In this document: positions 13,001 to 22,824 of the stretch, piece by piece | Layout: each line of letters starts with the position of its first letter | Position numbering within the stretch: position 1 is the first letter of the stretch | Source: Molossus alvarezi | Taxonomy: Eukaryota; Chordata; Mammalia; Chiroptera; Molossidae | Length of the DNA stretch: 64,000 bases | Assembly (NCBI GenBank): GCA_037176705.1 | Contig: CM073887.1 | Location: forward strand, 59,605,001 to 59,669,000 | Direction of reading: 5' to 3' | Translations under genes and position numbers: made by a program | The notes under the pieces: model-generated | Databases searched by the model: none | Seen by the model: the letters and a program-made list of their open reading frames with translations, nothing else | Told to the model about the DNA's origin: nothing

Positions 13001-13910
13001 TCCAGCCTACCAGGTTCCCTCCCACTCACTTGGCCAGGCCCAGTTGACATGGTTGACAGCCAACAAAGGCCTGGCAGTGGGAGCGGCCTCCCAGCCCCAG
13101 CTTCCACACAGCCCTGAATACCAGACGCCTTTGCCTTAAAGCTTCAGAAGCCCTCCAAGTCAGTGACACTGCTTTCATCTAGAAGAGGAAGGACTGGGAA
13201 GAGGTCAAGGTTCCTCCAAGCTAGGAGAGGAAAGATTGAGGAAAGGATCTGCGGACGAGGTAAATTTCTAGACAGGAGCCAAGTAGTTCAGAGCCAGGTC
13301 TGTGGGGTCAGTTTTTCCCCAAAGAGGTCATCTGAAGCAAGCTACCACACAATCTCTCTGAGCCTCAGTTTTCTCTGAGGAAAATGCAGACCAAAACAAG
13401 GGCATCTATTCAGGGATATGTTGGGTACATGAGATAATTCCTCTGAAATAATGAGCTCAGCAACAGCAACTGTCACCACCACGTCCTCTGGTGCTTGCCT
13501 TCGTAGCAGTAGCACTGACTTCACTACGTTCGGGTGTTCAGGAAGCACTGTTCTGTGAAAAGGGCTCGAGGCCCCCGGGAAGGAGGTGGACGGGGTGTTG
13601 TTGAGTGCCCTGGCAGCTGTAGCTTCCCGATGATCTCTTACAAGGCAAACTCCAGGGCTCGGATGCCTGGCAATAGGGGTAGGACCCTGGAAAGACTCTC
13701 CCAACAGGCCCTCGCGCCTGGAGCTCGGTCTCCCTTTGGCTACTCCCAGCTCGCCTCCCATCGCTGCCCCCGCACCTTGTGCATCAACCGATATAAGAGC
13801 CCCAGGCGGTGCGCGGCGCCCAGCACGGCGGCCACTAGCGTCCCGCAGACCAGGAGTAGGAAAGAGGGGAAGAAGCTCCCCGCAGGGGCGGCAGCCGCGG
13901 AGGTCTCCAT
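4430..13910 (-). CDS. ILVBL: ILVBL / HACL2, thiamine-diphosphate-dependent 2-hydroxyacyl-CoA lyase, complete
   Basis: Fifteen coding exons on the minus strand, in order: 13910-13776, 12026-11825, 11706-11579, 11494-11356, 11266-11155, 8383-8284, 8149-8052, 7936-7800, 6826-6692, 5666-5552, 5468-5299, 5222-5152, 5073-5002, 4833-4728, 4608-4430. They total 1899 bases, 632 codons plus stop, the length I know for human ILVBL. All junctions are GT-AG and phases agree. The N-terminus is a hydrophobic anchor ([21 protein letters not shown]). RHE in [10 protein letters not shown] is the cofactor-activating Glu segment, and [10 protein letters not shown]...IGND is the GDG-N site for thiamine diphosphate and Mg. 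The protein is known to act in the endoplasmic reticulum, cleaving 2-hydroxyacyl-CoAs during fatty-acid alpha-oxidation, including phytosphingosine breakdown. The name 'acetolactate synthase-like' is historical. No disabling change is seen. The donor of exon 5 (G|GTACGT at 11154) is chosen to keep phase. Confidence 0.96.
6890..7455 (+). repeat. MLT1-type LTR (MaLR) in ILVBL intron
   Basis: The end reads 'ttttaagccactgagtttgggctaatacccacacagcaataaaactgataca', the familiar 3' end of MLT1 LTRs. The body is diverged. It lies between ILVBL coding exons 8 and 9. Confidence 0.65.
8640..8790 (+). repeat. MIR fragment in ILVBL intron
   Basis: Core wording 'ctctgccacttcctgtgtgactttgggcaaatgaattaacctttctgagc' identifies a MIR in + orientation. 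Confidence 0.75.
9440..9612 (-). repeat. MIR fragment followed by an old L1 3' tail
   Basis: 'cattttacagatgaggaagttgaagtcaag' is an antisense MIR core. 'atatctcaataaaaatggggg' (9596-9612) resembles the 3' end of old L1 copies seen again at 20500 and 49550. Confidence 0.5.
9853..10071 (+). mobile_element. Ves-type bat SINE
   Basis: tRNA-like head with A and B boxes ('gtggctcagtggttgag', 'ggttcaattcccggtca'), a (CT)n tract at 10006-10034 and an A-rich tail. This is the subgroup with 'gcccaggttgtgggcccgatcccc'. It lies in the ILVBL intron between exons 5 and 6. Confidence 0.9.
10480..11060 (-). repeat. L2-type LINE remnant
   Basis: 'cctcaggacctttgcatatgctataccctccacctggaatgctcttccc' is the characteristic wording of L2 3' regions. 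It is heavily diverged and runs close to ILVBL exon 5. Confidence 0.6.
12180..12467 (+). mobile_element. Tigger/MER2-like DNA transposon remnant
   Basis: Begins 'cagctgacccctgaacaacacaggggtt' and continues 'aaaacttaactactaatagcctg...cttacaataaagtaagctag', which I recognise from Tigger-group (Tc1/mariner) fossils. It is truncated on the right by a SINE at 12468. It lies in ILVBL intron 1. Confidence 0.6.
12468..12714 (+). mobile_element. Ves-type SINE
   Basis: Head 'ttggccggtgtgactcagtggttgg', CT-rich middle and A-rich tail. It is flanked by a GCACATA direct repeat (12461-12467 and 12715-12721). Confidence 0.85.
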
Positions 13911-13920
13911 AAAGTGACAC
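13911..13920 (-). other. ILVBL: ILVBL 5' UTR part of the first coding exon, with upstream splice acceptor
   Basis: On the minus strand a pyrimidine tract followed by TTTAG ends at 13921, ten bases before the ATG at 13910. This implies at least one upstream non-coding exon. Confidence 0.65.
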
Positions 13921-14210
13921 CTAAAGGAGAAAGGGCAGTTCCAATGCCTGGACACGAAGATAAATTATCCGAAAAAAGACAAGGCCCCTCTCCCACACTA
14001 ATCCCGGGCGTTTCTGCATGGCCACGCCCCTTCCGTGCAAAGCTCGGGCCGAAGCTGCGCCCCGCAGGGACCAGACCACGCCTCTCGGGGTCTGAATCCA
14101 GCCCTTTGCAACGCTAGGCTCCCACCCTTAGGTCGCCGCCGCCACCACCCAAACTAGGCGACCACAGGTCAGTGAGACTACAACTTCAAAATGGTCATTT
14201 TCCCGCTTAC

Positions 14211-14460
14211 CTACTTCTCAGTGGATCGCCTCTCTTCTACGTCAAGGTGTTGAATCTCAGCCCCAGTGGAGTCCCGGGTCTACGTCACCAAGAGAGGAGA
14301 CCAAGCCCCCAGGTTGGAGCGCGCGACCCTCTCCTCAAGCCAGGCCCCGCCCCCGCGCGAGCGCCAGAACCCAAGCATGACCCCGACCCCGAGGTTAGGT
14401 CGCACCAGGTTGTTTACCTGACCCCCGGGACACTTCAACCTTCACGTAGAAGAAATGGCG
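14211..14460 (-). promoter_or_regulatory. ILVBL: Candidate non-coding first exon(s) of ILVBL
   Basis: Two good minus-strand donors face the acceptor at 13921: TAG|GTAAGC (exon end 14211) and CAG|GTAAAC (exon end 14418). Either could close a 5' UTR exon, so alternative first exons are possible. Transcription start sites cannot be read from sequence. Confidence 0.45.
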
Positions 14461-14491
14461 CTGACTCCAGAGGAATTCGGAGCACTTTCTT

Positions 14492-14501
14492 GTCACGTGA
14501 C
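14492..14501. promoter_or_regulatory. Palindromic E-box GTCACGTGAC
   Basis: Matches the extended E-box preferred by USF and MiT/TFE (TFEB, TFE3) factors. It lies within about 80-290 bases upstream of the candidate first-exon donors of ILVBL. Occupancy is not known. Confidence 0.5.
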
Positions 14502-15579
14502 GCCGGCGAACGGCCGCGCTCCTGTCTTCCACACGGATCAGCAGCGCCCTGCAGTCCAGCCCCTAGCGCGTGCGCAGAGCCGAGGCTAGGCTCCGGGACA
14601 CCGGCAACTCCTGCAACACCCCTGTCTCGACTGGCCTCCGTGTGCACAGGCCCCGCCTTTCCTCGACTTTCATTGGCTTGCACTGCAAGCCTCACGTGGC
14701 CTTCCGTACAGGAGACCATACCCATCGGTCTCTCCCATTTGCCAAGATCCTCTCGGGCCCACTTTCCGCGGCCTTCCATTGGCCCCACATTGCAGGCCCT
14801 TGCTTAGGGCCTCACGAATTCAGCCCGCTCTTTACGCCAGCCTTGCGGTATACGCGTCCGGTTGGCCAGCCAAGGAAGGTCACGCGCCGAATGCCTGGAG
14901 TCCACCACCTGGGGCCTCACCTCAAACAAGTCCCGCCCCTCACTCTAAAACCAGGTCCCGCCTCCTGGCCTTTGGTAACCAGCAAAGCAGAGGCCCCGTC
15001 CCCTCGCCGGTAGGTCCGCCTCCGCTGTTGGCCCCACCCCACCTCTTGGGGTTTCTCCGCTCCAAGCGCTGGAGAGTGGATGTTCCAAAGCCTGGTGGTC
15101 CCTGGTTCCAACTCGTGTTCCACCGTATTCCAGCCGTCTGGCCTCGGGGAAATGACCTCCACATCAGTAAAGGGGGAATAATTCTGGTACTGAGCTCCCT
15201 GCTTCTGGCCAACACAAATCCTCCCATTTTTACACTGGCTCCCATCCCTTGCCAATTTAGGGGATTTTCTCTGAGGATTACACTCCATCGTTAATTTTAT
15301 CTTCTTTTTTTTTTAAACTTATCTTTATTGTTGAATATATTACAGATGTTCCTCCTTTTTTCCCTATTGATACCCTCCTCCCCACTCCCACCTCCCCCCC
15401 CTGCCTTTTCCCACACTGTTGTCTGTGTCCATTGGTTTTGCATCTATGCATATAAATTCTTTGGCTTATTTCTTCCCCCACCCCTTTAAGGTCTGTCAGT
15501 CTAACAACCAATTTGTACTTCTTAATCCCTTCACCTTTTTCACCCATTCTCCCAACCTCCCTCCCATCTGGCAACCAAC

Positions 15580-15677
15580 AAAATGTTCTCTGTATCTGTG
15601 AGAATGTTTCTGTTCTGCTTGTTCATTAAAATGTTCTCTGTATCTGTGAGAATGTTTCTGTTATGCTTGTTTATTTT
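15580..15677 (-). repeat. Tandem duplication of about 48 bp inside half-L1 copy 1
   Basis: The segment beginning 'aaaatgttctctgtatctgt' occurs twice in a row, differing by about one base. The other two half-L1 copies have it once. Confidence 0.8.
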
Positions 15678-15729
15678 GTTTGTAGATTCAGTTGTCAATA
15701 GATATGTATTTATTGCCATTTTGTTCATT

Positions 15730-15980
15730 TTTTTTTTTTTTAATCCTCACCCGAGGACATTTTTCCATTGTTTTGTTCAGATAGAGTGGAAGGGAAAGAG
15801 AGGAAGAGAGAGAGAAACATCGATGTGAAAGGGACACATCGAGTGGCTGCCACCCGCCTGACCCAACCAGGGCCGGGGACAAACTGCAACCGAGGTACAT
15901 GCCCTTAGCGGGAACCAAACGTGGGTCTCTCGGAACCGCAGGCTGACAGTCTTAACCGCTGAGCCAAACCGGCCAGGGCT
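15730..15980 (-). mobile_element. Ves-type SINE in half-L1 copy 1
   Basis: Antisense SINE with T-tract at left and head 'accgctgagccaaaccggccagggct' at right. A short imperfect target duplication (TTTGTTCA / TTTGTTAA) flanks it. Confidence 0.9.
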
Positions 15981-16114
15981 GTTTGTTAATATTTTTTATC
16001 GTCTTTTTCTTCAAGAAGACCCTTCAACATTTTATATAATAATGGTTTGGTGGTGATGAACTCCTTTAGCTTTTTCTTGTCTGGGAAACTCTTCATATGA
16101 CCATCGATGCTAAA

Positions 16115-16358
16115 CAGTTTTTTTTTTTTTATCCTCACCTGAAGACATTTTTGCATTTATCTTCAGAGAGTGGAGAGGAGGGAGGAAGAGAGAGAAAGAG
16201 AAACATCGATGGGAGAGACACATCGACTGGTTGCCACCCACACAACCGAGACCAGGACAAACTGCAACTGAGGTACATGCCCTTAGAGGGAACTGAACCT
16301 GGTACTCTCTGGTCCGTGGGCCAACGTTCTACCCGCTAAGCCAAACTGGCCAGGGCTG
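16115..16358 (-). mobile_element. Ves-type SINE in half-L1 copy 1
   Basis: Antisense full SINE. Target duplication CCATCGATGCTAAA (16101-16114) / CCATCGATTCTAAA (16360-16373). Confidence 0.9.
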
Positions 16359-18404
16359 GCCATCGATTCTAAATGACAGCTTTTCAGAATAGAATAATCT
16401 TGGTTGTAGGTTCTTTCTTTTCATCACTCTGTATATTTCTTGCCACTCCCTTCTGGCCTGCAAAGTTTCTTTTGAGAAATCAGTTGACAGTCTTATGGGA
16501 ACTCCCTTGTAGGTAATTAACTGCTTTTCTCTTGCTGCTTTTAAGATTCTCTCTTTGTCTTGAACCTTTTGCATTTTGATGATGATGTGTCTTGGTGTGG
16601 GCCTCTTGGGGTTCATTTTGTTTGGGACTCTGTGTTTCCTGGACTTGTATGTCTATTTCCTTCACCAAGTTAGGGAAGTTTTCTGCCATTATTGTTTCAA
16701 ATAGGTTTTCCATTTCTTGTTCTCTCTCTTCTTCTGGCACCCCCAAGATGTGAATGTTGGTATGCTTGAAGTTGTCCCAAAGGCTCATTACAGTATCCTC
16801 ATTTTTTTTGTTGTTTTCTTTTTGCTGTTCTGACTGAGTGTTTTTTGCTTCCTTATATTCCAAATCAATGGTTTGCTTCTTGGCTTTACCTACTCTACTA
16901 TTGAATCTCTGTACATTATTCTTTATTTCAGTTAGTGCCTCCTTCATTTCTGACTGGTCCTTTGTTATGCTCTTGAGGCCCTCACTAAGTTCATTGAAGT
17001 TCTCACTAAGTTCATTGAGCATCCTTATAAGCAGTGTTTTGAACTCTGTATCTGTTAGATTGCTTATTTCGCTTAGTTCTTTTCCTGGAGTTTTGTTTTG
17101 TTCTTTCATTTGGGACCTGTTTCTTTGTCTCCTCATTTTGGTTGCCTCCTTGTGTTTGTTTCTATGTATTAGGTAGAGTTACTGTGTCTCCTGGGTTTCC
17201 TAGGGTGGCCTATTGTAGTAGGTGTCCTGAGGGTCCAGTGTTACAGCTTCCCTGATCTCCCAGCTGGTCCCTTGAGGTGCACCCCTCGTGTGGACTTTAC
17301 ACCCTTTTGCTGTAACTGAGTCTTGATTGCTGTTGGTACATCATTGATAGGGTTTTACTCAGGCTGATCAGCTGCAAAGACTGGCTGTGCCCACTATCCA
17401 CCAATTTCTGACTACCTTGGAGGATCAGCTGTGCAGGGGCCCACCACACAGAGCAAGACTTACTTCAGCAAGGCTCGGGTACCCACTGAGTCCATTCCTT
17501 GAGTGTGTCACTTGTGGAGGTGATTGGGTGGTGGTTTTTCACAGTGTTCTGAAGCTGTCCACTGGGTGTGCTGGCTCTGGGGCAACGTCAGCCACTGCCT
17601 GTGTTCTACCCGGGGCCACCAGGCATAAGCTACAAAGCAGTCTGCAGATGGTTGCTTCTTGAGCTGGGTTTGGAGGTGCCTCGGAAAAGCCAAGTTGTGA
17701 ACCAAAGCTGGCTGCTTCTAGTGTCAGGCCTGGGGCCACTTAATGAGAGGTATGGGGTTTGCTGAGACCAGATGCTGCTTGTTTGAAAGAATTTAGGAAA
17801 ACCTGAAGCAGGATCCAAGACAGGCCAATCCTATGGTAAAGCAACTGGCAATAGCTTGGGTGGGCCTGAAAGTTGGGTGGGGCAGGGCCTCAGGGAATCA
17901 CCAGGGCGGGGCAAATGGTGTAAACCAGGTTGCTGGAATTCCAGATAGGGCGGCAGTCTGCCTGCCCTGTGGGGGAAGGGCTCACCAAAGGAACAAAGGC
18001 CTCTGACAGCAAGTCTGTCCAGGAGAAAGCTTCCTCTCCAGCCCTCATCCCAATGCCAAACAATTCAGTTCTTCCCCATATGTTTCTGGTACCTTTCGGC
18101 CTGCCTCCCCAACACTAGCACCTGGAGGGTATGAGTGTATGTATCTGGTACCTTTCTAGCTGCCTCCCCCACACTAGCACCTGGAGGGTATGAGTCTGAG
18201 TAAGTCCACATGCACGCCCTTTAAGAGGAACTGCCTGGGGCAGCCGCAGCCTCCCTGAGCCTCAGTTCCCGATGGTTTTACAGCCAGAAGTTATGGAGGC
18301 TTCTCTTCCTGGCACTTGAACCCTGAGCTGGTGGCCTGGTGTGGGATGGGGACCTTTCACTCCTCAGTGAGGACCTTCACAGCCGATGTACCCTCCTGAT
18401 TTTT

Positions 18405-18512
18405 TGTTTTTTATTTTGGTACGTGCCCCTAGTGGGAACTGAACCCAGGACTCTCTGGTCCGCAGGCCAATGCTCCAACTGCTGAGCCAAACCGGCCAAA
18501 CCGGTCAGGGCA
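18405..18512 (-). mobile_element. Short head-only SINE, copy 1
   Basis: On the minus strand only the tRNA-like head is present, ending GGGGCACGTACC followed directly by A-rich sequence. The usual CT-rich body is absent. Perfect 15-bp target duplication ACCCTCCTGATTTTT (18390-18404 and 18513-18527) shows it inserted in this short form. Confidence 0.85.
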
Positions 18513-18765
18513 ACCCTCCTGATTTTTATCCTCCACACATGTGTGTGAGACCAGCCCGTCCGCACTGCCACCCCTTCCTACCAGTCTCAATGTGGCTGCT
18601 TCTTTAATTTCATAGTCGTAGGACTTCCACTCAGCTCCATTTCAGGCGGTTCTGAATGATGGTTGTTCTGTAGTTTAGTTGTAACTTAGGTGTGGTTGTG
18701 GGAGGCCGCGATACAGCATTTACCTATGCCACCTTCTTGACCGGAAGTCATTAATTTTATCTTCT

Positions 18766-20110
18766 ACCGAATCATTCCTAGGTCTTAATTTAACCCAACT
18801 TAAAAGAACTAGAAACAAAACAAAGAAAAAGAAAAAATATATACTTTAACTCCATTGGTCCCACATTCTCCACCTGTTGCTATCCCTTTGCTCCTCTTTT
18901 TAGCAAAATTCCTCCAATGAGTTATCTGCATTTACTGTCCCCCTGAGCCCTCCTACTCACCTTCTTGAACCCACTCTAGACAGACTCTTCTCCACCACTC
19001 TGAGAGCTGTTCTGGTTTATTCCAACAGATCTCCAAACAGATCCCCTCTCCTTCCTGTCTCTCGCCCATCAGCTCAACCCCACTCTCCCTGCCTATAATT
19101 AACAGGATAAAATGCAAACTCCCTAGAAGGGGCTTCTAGGCCCAATAAAACTTCTAGAGCCAATAATGAAATAGTGATCATTATTTTTTGTCCAGCACTT
19201 ATGTGCAAGAGGCTGTTCCATGCACTTTTGACATATTAATTAATTTAATCCTCACAACAGCCCTGTAAGGGAAGTATTATCATTATCCTATTTTACAGGT
19301 GAGGAAACTGAAATACAGAAGAGGTTAAGGAACTCGTCCAAGGTCATACAACTTGTAAGTGAAAGAGGCAGAATGTGAACTCAGACAGTGCTGCCTGGGC
19401 TCCCATAGTGGGAGCACCTCAAGAATCGGCACTGTGTTTCAACTATATGGCTTCCCCATACCTACAGGATTTTGAACAAACTGAGTCACACAAAACATGC
19501 ACACGATTGTTTATAGGGGCCTTATTTGTAATAGCCAAAAACTAGAACAATCAAATGTCCTTTCAAATGTGAATGACTATACACATGGTGGTTCATCCTC
19601 CCCGTGGAACACTACTCAGCAATAAAATGTGTAGGTTCAGAACAAGTCACCACAAGATGTGCCTCTGTGGTGTGAGGATTGTTTTGAGCTAACAGCAACC
19701 AAGACCCTGCAGGCTCAAGAGAAATTGCTGCCCCCAATCCTCTTTAACTACCTAGAAGAATTTGAATTAAGAGCCTTGCCCATAATAAGAAATTATCAGA
19801 AATAACTTTTTTGGCCTCTCTATAGAGCAGGACAAACTTCTAATTACTGTTCAGTAATTTGCTCCTTAACATCCTGCAATGACCTTCCCCTCTGAAGCCA
19901 CAGTGTCTTACCTCATCCTTACCTCAGAATGTCATACATGCCTCATTTTCCCTTTATGCCTTTGAACTCATTTATGTGGGGGTCTCTGACTCTCATGTAT
20001 GCAGGGTTCCCATAAATATGTATGTAATTAATTTGGTCATTTTTTCTTGCTAATCTGTCTCCTGTCTAATTGATTATTAGACCTGCCAAAAGAACACTGA
20101 AAGTAGAGGA
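18766..20110. other. Intergenic segment with old repeats
   Basis: No gene seen. Parts look like L2-like sequence (about 18850-19130), an antisense MIR (19200-19400), an L1 3' fragment (about 19490-19660) and an old LTR ending 'ccataaatatgtatgtaattaatttggtc' (about 19668-20100, ERVL/MaLR type, low confidence). Confidence 0.5.
19195..19405 (-). repeat. MIR, nearly full length
   Basis: 'ttaatcctcacaacagccctgtaag...attttacaggtgaggaaactg...caaggtcatacaacttg' is a well-preserved antisense MIR. Confidence 0.85.
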
Positions 20111-20119
20111 CATTTCTTC

Positions 20120-20525
20120 CTCCCCACAAAGAACAAACTATGAAAACACACAACTTGGAAGAATTGTAAAATAATTATGCTCAGAGAATAGATTTGTGGT
20201 TGCCAGAGGAAGAGGGAGAAGGGGATGGGGTGAAGGTGATCAAAAGGTACAAACTTACCATTGTAAGATAAATAAATCCTGTGGATGTAATGTACAGTAT
20301 GGAGAATATAGTTAATAATACTATTTGTATATTGGAAAGTCACTAAGATCCTTCTAAGATGCAGGATCTCTCATCACAAGAGAACTAAGTTACAAAATAA
20401 TTTTGTAACTATGTGAAAAGATGGATGTTAACTAAACTTAAGGTAATTATTTTACAATATATACATTTATCAAAACATTATACTTATACAGTGTGATATG
20501 TCAATTATATCTCAATAAAACAGGG
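20120..20525 (+). mobile_element. Old L1 3' end
   Basis: 'gtggttgccagaggaagagggagaaggggatgggg...tcaattatatctcaataaaac' matches the 3' UTR wording of old mammalian L1 subfamilies. A further L1-like 3' fragment continues to about 20710. Confidence 0.65.
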
Positions 20526-20985
20526 GGGGGAGGAAGTATTCTCTATCCACAAGCTCAAAAAGATTATGCTGAATGAAAGGACCTAGTCTCCAAAAGTTAC
20601 ATACTATATGATTCCACTGATATGATATTCTCCAAGTAACAGAACCACACAGTGAGGGAGAACAGAACAGTGTTTGCCGGAAGTATGGAATATGAATGGA
20701 TGTGATAACCACTACATCCACAGCCCTTAAAAGGAAGGGATATGTGCCCCTTTGAGCCTTACACCCTTTCCTTTAAATGTGATGACTGGAGCTAAAGGAG
20801 TTACTTTGAACCCAGAGATGGAAGCTATGATTTAATTAAAGTAGAACCACTTTACTAGCCCTGAACCACCCACCTCTAGACTGTTACATGAGGAAAACAT
20901 AACGTTTATCCAGTTGCAGCTACTATTTCAGGGTCTTTGTTATAGCAGCTCATATGGTACAATAACTATATAAAAGTTAATAGCA

Positions 20986-21248
20986 GCCCTGGCCGGTTTG
21001 GCTCAGCGGTCAGAGCGTCGGCCTGCGGTCCAGAGAGACCCGGGTTCGGTTCCCACTAAGGGCATGTACCTCGGTTGCAGTTTGTCCCCGGCCCTGGTCG
21101 GTTGTGCGGGTGGCAACCACTCGATGTGTTCCTTTCACATCGATGTTTCTCTCTCTCTCTCTGTTCCTCTCTCTCCCTCCCACTCTACCTGAACAAAAAA
21201 TGGAAAAATGTCCTCGGGTGAGGATTAAAAAAAAAAAAAAAAATCATT
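20986..21248 (+). mobile_element. Ves-type SINE
   Basis: Full element with head, CT-rich body and A(18) tail. Perfect 14-bp target duplication AAAAGTTAATAGCA (20972-20985 and 21249-21262). Confidence 0.95.
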
Positions 21249-21595
21249 AAAAGTTAATAGCAGAAGTTGGTTCTGCAGTACTAAGTGCCAGATGTGGTAT
21301 TCTGTGATAATAAAAACCGAAACTATGAGGCTTTGACTTAATAATCAGGTCATGAAGACACGGATACAAGGTGGAAAGCCGGTGATCTACATTATGTCAT
21401 AGCCAACCAGTAGGTAAAACCGTGATATCTTCCATGACATATTATTGCCTGTTGAGTCTATAGCCCTCCAGCAAGTGGTTGGGAGAAGCCACACTGTGTG
21501 TTTGCTACTTCTTGCCACTCTTAAAGAGAGAGAGAGGTGTCCTGGGCAAGCAAAGACAGAAGGAACTATAATCATATTAAGAGGGTTTCCCTGCC

Positions 21596-21820
21596 CAGCC
21601 AGTGTGGCTCACTGATTGAGCATTGACCCACGCACCAAGAGGCTGCTGGTTCGATTCACAGTCAGGGCACATGCCCAGGTTGTGGGCCCGATCCCCAGTG
21701 TGGGGGATGCAGGAGGCGGCCACTCGATGTTCTCTCTCATCAATGTTTCTCTCTCTCTCTCTCTTTCTCTCTCTCCTTCCTCTCTCTCTAAAAATCAATC
21801 AATAAATAAAATTTTAAAAG
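21596..21820 (+). mobile_element. Ves-type SINE, second subgroup
   Basis: Shares 'gcccaggttgtgggcccgatccccagt' with the copies at 9853, 46862 and 60439, a different head subgroup from the 'ggcctgcggtccagagagacc' copies. Confidence 0.9.
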
Positions 21821-22039
21821 AAACACTCCTCTTAAAAAAAAAAAAAAAAAAAGATGGTCTGCTTCCATGCAGGCTACAATTTAAATTAGCTGAGTCTGGT
21901 GATGTGGGGTTCACAGGGAAGCAGTGATTCAAAGGTGACCCTGAGGAGCAAATTATAGCAAGAGATTGTGCCTTTCTCAGCACCCTCAAGAGAATACCAA
22001 GGTACAAGCACAAAGGCCAGGAAATCAATGAGGACAGAA

Positions 22040-22420
22040 TTCAGATTTAAGGACTATGTCTGATGGATGAACCTTGAGGACATGATGTAAGTAAAATAAG
22101 GTGGTCACAAGACACATGCTGAATATTGCCACTTATATGAGGTACTTAAAACATTCAAAACCATAAAGACAGACAGTAGACTAATGATTGCCAGTGACAG
22201 GAAGAGGGGGAGTGGGAGTTAGGGTTTAATAAGGACAGTTTCAGTTGTACAAGTTTAATAAGAACTGAAGATGGGGTGCTGATATCTGTTTAATGATGTG
22301 AATGTATTTAATGGCACTGAACTGTATATTTAAATGGTTAGAATGGTCAATTTTATGTGTATTTTGTGTATGTGGTCAAATGTTATGTATATTTTACCAC
22401 AATAAAAAATTGAAAAAAAA
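22040..22420 (+). mobile_element. Old L1 3' fragment
   Basis: 'gatggatgaaccttgaggacatgatgtaagtaaaata...attttaccacaataaaaaattg' is L1 ORF2-end and 3' UTR wording. Confidence 0.65.
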
Positions 22421-22567
22421 AATAACTGTACCAGAGGAAATATTTGGCGTGGTTGCTTGCACATGGAGCTGCCTGAAAACAAAAAGATGGGGTGCCTACT
22501 AAATTTTTGAGAGAAACTATGCCTGGACTGGAAAACACTGACTACTTGGCTTAGAAAACAATGTCCC

Positions 22568-22824
22568 GCCCTCGCCAGTGTGCCTCGGTGGTTAGAGTAT
22601 GATTAGAGCATCGGCCTGCACACCAATTCCCTGTCAAGAGCATGTACCCGAGTTGCAGCTTTGATCCCTGGCCCCACTTGGGGCATGTGCAGGAAGCAAT
22701 CAATCCATGTATCTCTCCCACAGTGATGTTTCTCTCTCTCTCCCTCTATGTCTCTCTCCCCCTTCCCCTCCCTCCTTTCCATTCTCTCTAAAAATCAATG
22801 AAAAAAAATATTCTCTGGTGAAGA
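22568..22824 (+). mobile_element. Ves-type SINE, diverged
   Basis: Head with an internal duplication ('ttagagtatgattagagcatcgg'), CT-rich body and tail 'ttctctggtgaagatt'. It abuts the T-tract of the following half-L1. Confidence 0.8.

Larger units (their letters stand above)
13560..15060 (-). promoter_or_regulatory. CpG-rich ILVBL promoter region
   Basis: CpG-dense compared with surrounding repeats. It holds a perfect palindromic E-box GTCACGTGAC (14492-14501), a second CACGTG (14693-14698), inverted CCAAT boxes (CATTGG at 14671 and 14778) and an E2F-like TTTCCCGC near 14199. The CATTGG boxes sit in two similar segments about 107 bp apart, which looks like a local duplication. No interspersed repeat is obvious except a MIR-like piece near 15100-15180. 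Confidence 0.6.
15306..18750 (-). mobile_element. Half-L1 (HAL1-like) retrotransposon, copy 1
   Basis: Full-length by its ends. The 5' end reads GACTTCCGGTCAAGAAGGTGGC on the minus strand near 18750, and the A-tail is at 15306. It is flanked by a perfect 15-bp target duplication TTAATTTTATCTTCT (15291-15305 and 18751-18765). Order on the minus strand: about 1.5 kb 5' region, an L1-type ORF1 starting at 17136 (MRRQRNRSQMKEQNK) and open to about 16480 before a frameshift, then a 3' UTR directly, with no endonuclease or reverse transcriptase. Later SINEs lie at 15730-15980, 16115-16358 and 18405-18512. Mobilisation must depend on L1 proteins in trans (inference). Confidence 0.85.

Noticed and set aside
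13342..13920. Minus-strand 192-codon frame over ILVBL exon 1
   Set aside because: It is in a different frame from the ILVBL start at 13910 and runs into intron sequence, with no recognised homology.
14172..15294. Plus-strand open frames of 147-211 codons upstream of ILVBL
   Set aside because: GC-rich promoter DNA opens long chance frames. There is no domain, and the composition is proline/serine/arginine-rich as expected from CpG islands.
17387..18118. Short frames in the leader of half-L1 copy 1 as a gene
   Set aside because: The same leader recurs in copies 2 and 3 without a conserved frame.
15291..18765. CRISPR-like or satellite array from the repeated direct repeats
   Set aside because: The direct repeats are target-site duplications around retroelements; there is no regular repeat-spacer pattern anywhere in the window.
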